Shown one piece after another: positions 56,001 through 64,000 of a DNA stretch of 64,000 nucleotides. The first letter of the stretch is position 1. Every line of letters starts with the position of its first letter. Origin of the DNA: Drosophila miranda (taxonomy: Eukaryota; Arthropoda; Insecta; Diptera; Drosophilidae); assembly GCF_003369915.1 (NCBI RefSeq), contig NC_046677.1:7068001-7132000 (forward strand), given 5' to 3'. Below the pieces are notes generated by a model that saw nothing but the letters and a program-made list of their open reading frames with translations, made no database searches and was not told where the DNA came from. Both the position numbers and the translations under genes were made by a program.

Positions 56001-57760
56001 TCTGCTGCTGTTGAATCATGGACACCCGCTGCGTCTGATACTGCGAACCGCTCAGGATAGCCTGCTGAAGTTGCTGAGCCATGAGCTGCTTCTTTTGCTG
56101 CTGCAGATGTTGATGCATTTGTCCCAACGTCATCTTTTGCTGCGGAAGCCTGACCGTGGTTTTCTCTTGGAGGCCGGTCGTGGAATTGAGCTGATTTTTT
56201 GGAGGCCCAGCCGCCAGTGGCAACTGCTTTTGGGGCGTTACCAAGTGCTGTTGGGAGACCACTGGCTTGGGGACTATTGTCTTAAGGGCCACCGGCTTGG
56301 GCGCTACTGGATTGGGGGCAACGGCTTTGTGAGCTATTGGCTTGGGGGCCACTGCCGAAACTGTTATCTGATTACTGGGCATCGGTTTCAACTGGTTTGT
56401 GGGCGTCATCCTAGCCTGGTTTATCGGCAACGCCATCATCTGGTAGCCGGGAAGAGGTGTCCCCTTCATGCGATAAATGGAAGTCTGCTGCACCTGGAAA
56501 TTGGGCGTCGGCTTCGCCTGGTAACCGAGCGCTGGCTTCGCCTGGAGGTTAGGCGAAGGCGTAGACGTAGGTGTTGGCTTCACCTGGTGAATGGGCGACA
56601 GCTTAACTTGTTGGGCGGTCGTCAGCTTCACCTGCTGACCAGGCGCAATCTTCACCGGCAGAGTGGGCGTTGCCGGCTTCACTTGGTGATTGGGCGGCAC
56701 ACTGGTTATCATAATGCTCTGTCCGAGGGGCTTGCTGTTCGGCGGCCAGCCAGCTTTCTGAGCCATTGGCGTTTTCTGTGGTTTATTCTTATTATTGTTG
56801 TTAAAGATATTGCTGTTGTTGTTAAATTCATGCATGGAGGCAATCGAAGTGATCACCATCCCATTGCTGCTGGCGGTAGCGTTTTTGCCGTGCTTTGTGA
56901 TTGTTATGCCACTGGGTATGTGCATAGGTTTGAGAGGGTGCAATTCGATCGGAGTGGATGCTGTTTCTACTGATGTTGTTCCGCCCAGTGATCCCAGTTT
57001 GCCGCCCACTCCTCCGCCTCCCGACACGGACGATTTCGGTAGGTTCGCAAGCTTTTGCGGCAGGTTCTGTTTTGCTGTCCCATTCCGGGGCTTCTCCAGG
57101 CGTCGTCGCTTGGCACCAGGGGGTGACTGCAAGTGTTAAATGGTTGAATTAGATGGATCCAAAAAAGACCTTGCCTAAGAATTAGGCTACCTGTTGGCTG
57201 GGAGTTTTTAAATTTTGATTGAAAACAAACCCGCAGAGAACTGGCGCCGGATGCAGTGTTGAGCATGCTTTCAGATGTGTGCGTATGGGTGACGTGACAA
57301 CGTGACTGTATGAGTTGTGTAGAGTGAGAAAGCGCGCGTAATGTGCAATTCTTTGAATTCCGAAACTGTTTCGCGGATTCGAGGGTTCTCCTCATAAATT
57401 ACGCCTTAAATAAAGTTACTCCGGGGGAGAGAGAGAGAGAGACTACTGCACGCACACAATCAACTGGTTTTAGCTAACGTAATTAACATTATTGGGCCCA
57501 TTGCAAGTGCAAGACATCAAAACTCTACACCCCTGGTCTGGCAGCACTCTGCACATTTGCACTGGTATGTGTGTTTCGCTCTCAATAAAAGCAGCGCGAA
57601 AAAAATTTATTTCCCATACATTGTAATACACACACACACGTACGCACAAACCCTATTTAAAATACAACTGTACTTTTCAACACACAAAATCGACCGTTTA
57701 TAGCTTTACCTCATCCTCCGATTCCGAGCTTATATCCACACAGATAAGCGACGCAGCCAT
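53087..57760 (-). CDS. DLP: Daxx-like protein, H3.3 histone chaperone family
   Basis: Exons 57760-57710, 57126-54048, 53981-53801 and 53732-53087 join (phases 0, 1, 2) to 1318 aa. The first exon encodes only 17 residues, M-A-A-S-L-I-C-V-D-I-S-S-E-S-E-D-E, a hydrophobic-plus-acidic SUMO-interacting motif. Residues about 20-760 are Pro/Gln/Lys-rich, low complexity, with repeated VKPTP/QVKLT-type phrases. A helical bundle domain follows (about 767-847), then the histone-binding domain (about 919-1104, with E-R-I-R-R-M-N, P-Y-P-Q-F-N-R and F-P-D-Y-H-D-V-L). Next is a Glu/Asp-rich acidic stretch (about 1170-1200), and the chain ends in a second SIM, I-I-I-S-D-E-E-S. This is the vertebrate DAXX order with a much longer N-terminal half. 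DAXX deposits H3.3 and represses transcription in the nucleus. It corresponds to D. melanogaster CG9537. The weakest point is the 17-codon first exon, but it splices in frame and supplies the SIM. Confidence 0.9.
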
Positions 57761-59529
57761 GGTTTTGCTTTAAATACTTGCACTCAATTTATAATATCTG
57801 TTCTCAGCGTTTTGATAGTTTTTACTTGACATACTATCGTTGTTGCCAGCTAGTTTTTCACGCATATGTGTATGCTGTGTCTGTGTCGACTGAACGCTCT
57901 CTATTATATGACGATCCATATATACGCCTGCTTAAATTGCCTGTGCGTGTGTGTTTGTATTGTTGCTTTGCATTTGTTTTTTGGAGAGTGTGGAGAGCTT
58001 GGATAGCTCTGACATTTGCGGCGTTGCCGTGTCATTTTTGAGTCTCATGGCGATACTATATTCGATATTCGTCTATTTTGATATCGAATATTTTAACTGT
58101 AAGTAGAGAAGTAAGCGCGATGTTTAAACGTGTCGAATGTCATGTCATGTCATGTCATGTACTTTGTAAGATGTTAATTAAATGGAATAGAAACGAATAT
58201 TTACGAAGATATCTACGGAGGTATCTTGGACCGAATTGAAAAACAGGTTAGGGAACATAAATAAGGGTTAATTAATATTACATTTATTATTAATTAATTA
58301 ATTTATTATAATTAATCGAAATCCTTAATAATATGTTTAGTAAGAGGCTTAAATAAATATTAGTTTACAATTACAATAAAATAACACAATAATCGGAAAA
58401 CGCAACACTAAAAATATCAACACTAAAACAGTTAATTCAAGAGGGAGGTGGGCAGAAAAAAACGCAATACATTTGGGGCTAAAAACTCAAATGTCATAAT
58501 TTGTACAATTTATAGTTTATCTATCGATATAGCTCATGGATCGATGACTGCGGGCTTAAAAATTCGCACGAGCGGACGTTATGTTCTACACATTACCTTT
58601 AAAATTGAAATTAATTCTAAAAAGATTTGATTTTGATTTTAAGAACTTTTCTATGGCTTTATTATATTATTTTTTTTCTTGATTTTATTACCAATAATAA
58701 GAGTAGAAGGACAGAATGGTTTACGGATTTTGTTTGCAATCTCAAGAAGTTCCCGTGAATTTTTTATAGATTGCATGGGTCAAAGATGCAAATTTAATAA
58801 TGATATAACGAATACAGAGAATATTACTCACTGAGTTGATAGTTTGAGATCACACCGTAGCGGTAGGGATAATTCTTATCATGAATGTGCTATCAGTTGC
58901 ACTCTTTTAATTGTGCTTCCAAACATAGAAAGAATTTTTACTTTTAAATGAACATCAGATCCATTCCCCTCTGTTTGTTTTCGAGTCGACAGTGTGAGAG
59001 TCAAGTGTAATATGAAGATTTTTTCTTAATGTTACAGTTTCTTCAATGGAAAATATTATGAAGATGGTAAAAGAGTAACGGTCAATCTCACGGCATTCAT
59101 TGGCTTATTTGGCATAAGTACTCAAATGATGATAAGACCAAAGGTCATATAAAATTGTATATTATTTAAAGATAATTTAATAGGTAGTGTAGTCAATAAT
59201 GAAAGACGGTTTAAACTAACCAAATTCATTTAATGATAAAATATGTTTATTTTTGTGCTTTTAAAACTGTCATCCGCGTACTGTTATTAGATGCTGGTAC
59301 CACATTTGATACATAATATTTTCTGCACCTGAAATCCTTGTTAAGGAATATGTTCTGATCAGAGAATAATTTACCCATTGTCGACCAGTGGGGCTTAAAA
59401 TATATTCACGAAAATTATGAATCTTGATGAATTTACAAAGTTTTTTATTTCTCGGTTTAGCTTACGGACTTAAACTTTTTAAATAAAGGTGGCTTAAGTT
59501 GCATAAGTTCTTGTTTTCATTAGTATGTT
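57761..59529. other. Upstream flank of the Daxx-like gene, AT-rich DNA
   Basis: No gene is supported. CGATA-type repeats lie near 58050-58090 (gatattcg...gatatcgaatat) and a catgtcatgtcatgtcatg microsatellite near 58138-58158. The remainder, 58.2-59.5 kb, is AT-rich with stop codons in every frame. The Daxx promoter should lie within the first few hundred bases; I see no TATA box or perfect DRE there. Confidence 0.5.
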
Positions 59530-59929
59530 TACGATATGTTTTGAAATACGATTGTATATTTCGGTATATTTCTGGCGGTCAGACGGTATATTTTCCCAAT
59601 AAGCTTGCTCCGGAATGTAAAAACAATGCGTAACGAGTCCTTTTAATGGAGTTTTTATTTGTGTATCGAGCTACAAATCAGCTGAGAAAAATATTTTATC
59701 GAATTCAGATTTAAGTATTTAACTGCATACTGAATATTTCAATACGGTGACACTGCAACCGTCACAACGTGTCAGACTTTTACCGGTATTTTTTGACGTC
59801 AAAATTGAGCCGACCGTATATCGGTATAAAATGGTAATATTTGATCAATTTCATCAATCTATTAAATTTCTTTTTCAAAGGGTATGGAAATCCAATAAAA
59901 GCAAGTATTTAATAGGCCAGTTAAGTAGA

Positions 59930-61079
59930 AAATTGATTCATTAATCGTATAAAATTATGTGGGCATAGATAAAGGCCCGGTTGACAACATTTAAATCCTT
60001 GTCGCTCACATTCAAAAAAGTTCGATTTGGCGCGCACCTCTCGGTATATTTTTGAAATGAGACCGTATATTTCGGTGCTGTTCTGAGGGTCATACTGTAG
60101 AAACTGGTTTTCGCCGCGCTCCCATGTGGTGTTTTTTAGTGCTAAATGGTATTTTTGTCATCTATTAATTTAAATTTCAATGTTATATAAAAATCCAATA
60201 AAAGCAAGTATTTCGAATAGTCCAATCATGTATAGAATTGATTCATCAATCGTACAAAATTGAGTGGGCATGACTAAATGTTCTATATAGATAGTATTAT
60301 TCAACGGAACAAAGAATTGGTCGTTTTTTGAATCGAATTTGAGTTCGCCGCAGTTCGCCGCAGTTCGCCGCAGATCGCCGCAGATCGCCGCAGTTTCGCT
60401 TTAGCAACAATGAGTCTCGTTCCATACACAATGTTGCACATTCCATACACACTGTTGCGGCAACATTTACTTGAAACCCGTTTTTTAGTCAAAATACAAT
60501 AAAAGCAAGGACTAAAAACTAACCAATTGTGTAGAAAATTGATTCATTAATTATAAAATTATGTGGGCATAGATAAAGGCCCGGTTGACAACATTTAAAT
60601 CCTTGTCGCTCAGATTCAAAAAAGTTAGATTTGGCGCGCACCTCTCGGTATATTTTTGAAATGAGACCGTATATTTCGGTGCTGTTCTGAGGGTCATACT
60701 GTAGAAACTGGTTTTCGCCGCGCTCCCATGTGGTGTTTTTTAGTGCTAAATGGTATTTTTGTCATCTATTAATTTAATTTTCAATGTTATATAAAAATCC
60801 AATAAAAGCAAGTATTTCGAATAGTCCAATCATGTATAGAATTGATTCATCAATCGTACAAAATTGAGTGGGCATGGCTAAATGTTCCATATAGATAGTA
60901 TTATTCAACGGAACAAAGAATTGGTCGTTTTTTGAATCGAATTTGAGTTCGCCGCAGTTCGCCGCAGTTTCGTTTTAGCAACAATGAGTCTCGTTCCATA
61001 CACAATGTTGCACATTCCATACACACTGTTGCGGCAACATTTCCTTGAAAACCGTATTTTAGTCAAAATAAATTACGTA
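59930..61079. repeat. Large direct tandem duplication, offset 604 bp
   Basis: Sequence from about 59930 to 60533 is repeated with few changes from 60534 to about 61079. Anchor strings such as ggcgcgcacctctcggtat (60029 and 60633) and tggttttcgccgcgctccca recur at a 604-bp offset. The main difference is the number of decamer repeats inside (next entry), so this is a recent unequal-exchange event or an assembly duplicate. Confidence 0.8.
60343..60393 (+). repeat. Decamer minisatellite GTTCGCCGCA, five units
   Basis: gttcgccgca is repeated five times with a to t variation (agatcgccgc). The partner copy of the 604-bp duplication has only two units at about 60946-60970, so the array varies within one chromosome. 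Confidence 0.85.
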
Positions 61080-61471
61080 AAGGTAATTAAAAGAAGCAAT
61101 CTTGTAGAAAATGCATTTATCTATGGGATAAAGCTAAGTGGGCATCTATAGCTTGAAATATAGGCAATACCCGATTCGCCGCAGTTTCGCTATTGCAACA
61201 ATGAGTCTCAATCTATACGCAAACATGTTGCTAATTCCATGCACACATACCCTGGGGGAAATGGATGTTATAGAATTGTGAAAATGTTTGTCTTACAAGG
61301 CTCAGTAGGTATCAGGATCGCTATAAATATATACAAGATACTAATAATATACTTGAATATGTCTAAAGAATATCAATTTGAGAAAAGGTCTTTATAAATC
61401 ACGTTTCATCTTCATATAAAATTAACAAAATAGGGTGCACAAAGGCCTATACGCATCATGTCTTCAAATAC
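61079..61471 (-). repeat. Inverted near-identical copy of 38341-38733
   Basis: The reverse complement of this 393-bp stretch matches 38341-38733 without any indel that I can see and with about seven substitutions, near 98% identity by eye. Outside these limits similarity continues at a lower level to about 61670 and 60985. Confidence 0.85.
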
Positions 61472-61727
61472 TAGCAACATTGCGACTGTTTTTTTTGTTG
61501 AACTATTTTGTTTAAACCTTTTTTTACGCAAAATGCAATAAAAGCAAGTATTTAAAATAAGCCAGTCAAGTTGAGAATAGTTTAATTAATCGGATAAAAT
61601 TATGTGGGCATGGTTAAATGTTCTATATAGCTGGTAATATTCAATGGAATATCAAAAACGAGGAATATGAATAAGTATACGGTAGATTTTTTAAATGAGA
61701 TGGTATATTGGTATAAGCTGTCAAACC

Positions 61728-61792
61728 ATCGATAGTGGCGCCACTCGATAGTTTTGAATGGAATGGTTTAAAAAATCGAATACTATCGATAG
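61728..61792. promoter_or_regulatory. DRE/BEAF-type CGATA cluster left of the Harbinger element
   Basis: ATCGATAG at 61728-61735, CTCGATAG near 61745 and the palindromic TATCGATAG at 61784-61792 lie within 65 bp. Clustered CGATA is the recognition motif of BEAF-32, and TATCGATA of DREF. Confidence 0.4.
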
Positions 61793-61978
61793 TATCGGGC
61801 TCATATATTAATATTGAAAAAGTCTTTTAACGGCTATTTTTCAAGCGAAATTAAATAAAAATTGTTCAAAATTAAACGTTTTATTCATAATATTCCTTTT
61901 CAAAACTCAAAAACTAAGAAATGTTTCATAAATCAGTCTGAAAATATAAATTCATGACGTTTATTTTCCAAGATAAGT

Positions 61979-63404
61979 TCATATTAGTAAGTTCAAATTA
62001 AAACGTAATAGGCTATTCACACTGACGACCATCCACCATCCACCATCCATTTCGGGGATGGTCCGCTCATTTGTTGCAAGCTCCCAATTTTCATTAATCG
62101 CGCTGTTGTGCATATTTAATATATTGTGTAAAATACAACAGCTCATTATTATGGCGCTATTATTTTTGTGGTGGCTATCAAGACCTTTTCCGATTATTCG
62201 AAATCTGGCTTTTAAATGCCCAAATGCATTTTCCACCACTCGCCTAGCTTTGGAAAGGTTGTAGTTAAACGTGCGCTGTTCCAAAGAGGCGACTGTGGAA
62301 AACGCGTAAGGTTTCATCAGCTTTTTAGAAAACCTAAATGCCGAGTCCCCGATAAGCATTACAGGGATGTTTACTCCGCTTATTTCCTTGGCTTTCTCTT
62401 GGAGTAATGTCGATGCTTCGATATGTTTTGCAAGGCTTGACTTCTGGTATATCATCGAGTCATTGCACCTTCCTGCAGAGCCGATATTTACATATGTAAA
62501 TCTGTATCTAAAAAGAATCGGATTTAAATAATTTAGGACATTAAACCAACTTGCTAAATACATATTTTTGTGCAAGATATTTGCATACCTATAATCCACT
62601 AGGGCAAACAAGACTGTGGAATACCAGCCCTTATAGTTATGGTGGTCTACTGCCTCAGCTGCTGGTGGTTTTATTTCGATGTGGCATCCATCTAGAATAA
62701 AAAGGAAGTTAAAAAACCAATTTATATGTAAACATATTGCTGAAGTTCTTATTGATTTCCTACCAATTGCACCTAGGCACTGAGGAAACCCAATTGCCTC
62801 GAATCCCTTTACGCACTCATCAATTTTGTCGGAAGTTAGGACATGTACTCCTTCGAAAACTCGTCGATAAGTGCTCTGCAAAACTCGTGCAGGATATTAC
62901 ACACACTGTTTGGAGCTACACCGAAAAGCCTGCCAACTGTTCGGTACTCAGAGGACGAGCCCAAAGTGTATAGCGCAATGGCGATGCGCTTTTCCAAAGG
63001 AATTGCAGCTCGGCAGTTGGTGTCCTTCTTTCGCAGCACTTCAAGCCGATTCACTAAAATATCAAAGCAGGGCCTCTCCATTCGGAAACTCTCTTTGAAA
63101 AACGCCTCGTTGTTTTCTGGTACATCTTTCTCCCAAAATGTCCCGAACCGCTTCTAAAACCATAAAATATGTCCTTGTACTTTAAACTATGGTTGAAGTT
63201 AGAAGAAGTAGTCACAAACGACCATAATCTTCCTGGCTTTTGTGTTTTTATGGCAGTCATCTGGGTCATCTCATCCTCGTCAATGTTAAAGTCATCATCA
63301 TTATTCATTGACAGCAACATTATTAGTTGGTGCAAGAAAATATTTTGCTGTTGAACCACAGCCGAAATAATTGCTATATCTTCATCATCCATTATAAGAA
63401 CCAA
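61979..63404 (-). pseudogene. PIF/Harbinger-type transposase (HARBI1-like nuclease), one frameshift
   Basis: A four-exon minus-strand model, 63404-63216, 63153-62764, 62691-62589 and 62507-61979, gives about 400 codons of a DDE_Tnp_4 nuclease. Introns are 62-81 nt with plausible splice sites, though the first donor, gtgact, is weak. The catalytic triad is visible: Asp in L-G-A-I-D-G-C-H formed across intron 2, Asp in L-I-G-D-S-A-F, and Glu in V-V-E-N-A-F-G-H-L-K. An N-terminal helical domain (G-T-F-W-E-K-D, R-T-V-G-R-L-F-G-V) precedes them. Exon 2 is one base short around 62842-62848, where the frame carrying S-K-E-Y-M-S must change to that carrying T-S-D-K-I-D, so the copy is probably inactive unless this is a sequencing error. 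The last codons run through the terminal inverted repeat (M-D-G-G-W-W-M-V-V), so the true C-terminus is doubtful. Confidence 0.8.
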
Positions 63405-63498
63405 GAATTAATAAATCTTCCGCGCAAATTTAATGAACTTGTTATTGGCATCAGCTGTTTTTGACGGATGGTGGATGGTGGATGGTGGCAGTGTGAAT
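62015..63498 (-). mobile_element. PIF/Harbinger-like DNA transposon bounded by inverted repeats
   Basis: Terminal inverted repeats of 33-34 bp flank the transposase: attcacactgacgaccatcc... at 62015-62048 and, inverted, ...ggatggtggcagtgtgaat at 63466-63498. Both contain three copies of gatggtg/caccatc. The 1.48-kb span holds only the nuclease gene; the Myb/SANT-type partner protein usual for autonomous Harbingers is not seen. I could not find a clear 3-bp TWA target-site duplication (flanks ggct and cgga), so the ends may differ slightly. It lies inside the dispersed-repeat cluster between two CGATA clusters. Confidence 0.7.
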
Positions 63499-63560
63499 CG
63501 GAGTTTCACATCTGTCAAAAAATCCCACCATTCCCCCGGGATGGGCTCAGTGTGCAGAGC
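63466..63560. repeat. Right terminal inverted repeat and adjacent hairpin
   Basis: The right TIR (63466-63498) is preceded by tttttgacggatg and followed by catctgtcaaaaaa (about 63507-63520), an extra inverted pair around the TIR. Then comes cccaccattcccccgggatggg, another small palindrome. Such nested palindromes may mark the real element end beyond 63498. Confidence 0.5.
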
Positions 63561-63647
63561 CTATAACTTTGTTAATGATGTCAGCTACCATATATATATA
63601 TACAATAGACAAAATCAAAGTAGAAATGGGCAAACGACAGCTACAAG

Positions 63648-63707
63648 CTCGATAGTATCATGAATAGTAGCAAAACCATCGATACTATCGATAGTGCAAT
63701 CGATAGT
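63648..63707. promoter_or_regulatory. DRE/BEAF-type CGATA cluster right of the Harbinger element
   Basis: CTCGATAGTATC, CCATCGATACTATCGATAG and CAATCGATAG occur within 60 bp, giving at least four CGATA/TATCG cores. The layout mirrors the cluster at 61728-61792 on the other side of the transposon. Confidence 0.4.
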
Positions 63708-63719
63708 TCTCCAACTCTA

Positions 63720-64000
63720 GTTCAAAAAACATCGCTGACATTTAATATTAATTTTATTTTCAATGTTATGTAGAAATCCAATAAAAGCAAGTATTTCGAA
63801 TAGGCCAATCATGTATAGAATTGATTCATAAATCGTACAAAATTGAGTGGGCATGGCTAAATGTTCTATATAGATAGTAATATTCAACCGAATATCAAAA
63901 ACGAGGAATAAGTAAAATAGAACTTGAATTCTTCAGTATATTTACGGTATATTTTGAAATTATTCGGTATATTTTGGTATATTTGCACGTCGTGTCAGTA
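63720..64000 (+). repeat. Further copy of dispersed repeat family A, ending in GTATATTT boxes
   Basis: The stretch from caatgttatgtagaaatcc to ggcatggctaaatgttctat matches 60175-60290 and 60780-60895. It continues into cagtatatttacggtatatt and attcggtatattttggtata at the window edge, the same promoter-like module as 38055-38120 in mirror orientation. The copy is cut by the window end. Confidence 0.75.

Larger units (their letters stand above)
59530..62014. repeat. Second cluster of dispersed repeat family A, largely inverted relative to 38-40 kb
   Basis: The blocks seen at 38-40 kb return in the opposite orientation: ggtttaaacaaaatagttcaac-type (61490-61515), the tacaaaattgagtgggcat block (60258, 60858), tagatttggcgcgcacc (60030, 60634) and cataccctgggggaaatgg (61247). 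Several GTATATTT boxes (59558, 60047, 60070, 60651, 60673) sit at unit ends, with ggtcatactg and ggtgacactg near them, which are diverged Motif 1 sites. It is non-coding. Confidence 0.75.

Noticed and set aside
55849-56973. 374-codon plus-strand open frame in Daxx-like exon 2
   Set aside because: It is antisense to Pro/Gln-rich codons, giving a Leu/Arg-rich frame typical of shadows.

Overview
This is nuclear DNA from a Drosophila species. Small introns of about 60 nt, DRE and Motif 1/6 core promoters, a DINE-1 (Helitron-like) element and a gene set I recognise from D. melanogaster cytological region 26D (Muller element B) all point that way. The simple-repeat-rich long introns and the DINE-1 type make an obscura-group species (D. 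pseudoobscura relatives) my best guess, but that is inference. All coding models were built by hand from reading frames and splice consensus.

Layout. 1-3.9 kb: a degenerate tandem repeat, a doubtful minus-strand reading frame, and a small cysteine-rich gene of male-germline type (Mst CGP-like) with one intron. 3.99-37.8 kb (minus): a Golgi carbohydrate 6-O-sulfotransferase (CG31637-like) whose first coding exon is separated from exons 2-4 by a single intron of about 32.3 kb. That intron holds no convincing protein gene. It contains AT-rich tracts, a 214-bp triple tandem repeat, a full-length-looking DINE-1 and many microsatellites. 38-40.2 kb: copies of a dispersed repeat family rich in core-promoter motifs. 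40.5-41.7 kb (minus): a second sulfotransferase (CG9550-like) sharing two intron positions with the first.

43-57.8 kb is a compact cluster: the CCDC102A-like coiled-coil gene (minus) with glutaryl-CoA dehydrogenase nested on the opposite strand in one of its introns; Phf5a (SF3b subunit, plus), divergent from CCDC102A and convergent with epsilon-COP (minus); an NAD(P)H-hydrate dehydratase gene (plus), divergent from epsilon-COP; kynurenine formamidase (plus); and a Daxx-like histone chaperone (minus), convergent with it. Short intergenic gaps carry DRE or Motif 1 sites, typical of housekeeping promoters. 57.8-64 kb: AT-rich DNA, then more copies of the dispersed repeat family, tandemly duplicated and partly in inverted orientation to the 38-kb copies, and a PIF/Harbinger-type transposase gene with terminal inverted repeats, an intact DDE triad and one frameshift.

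The genes do not form one pathway. GCDH (lysine/tryptophan catabolism) and kynurenine formamidase (tryptophan catabolism) are metabolically related neighbours; Phf5a, epsilon-COP and Daxx are general cell machinery; the two sulfotransferases are a tandem paralogous pair. The observations I rate highest are the roughly 98%-identical inverted repeats bracketing the gene cluster, the promoter-motif-carrying repeat family, Asp in place of a zinc-ligand Cys in Phf5a, the AT-rich NAXD copy, and the Harbinger element.
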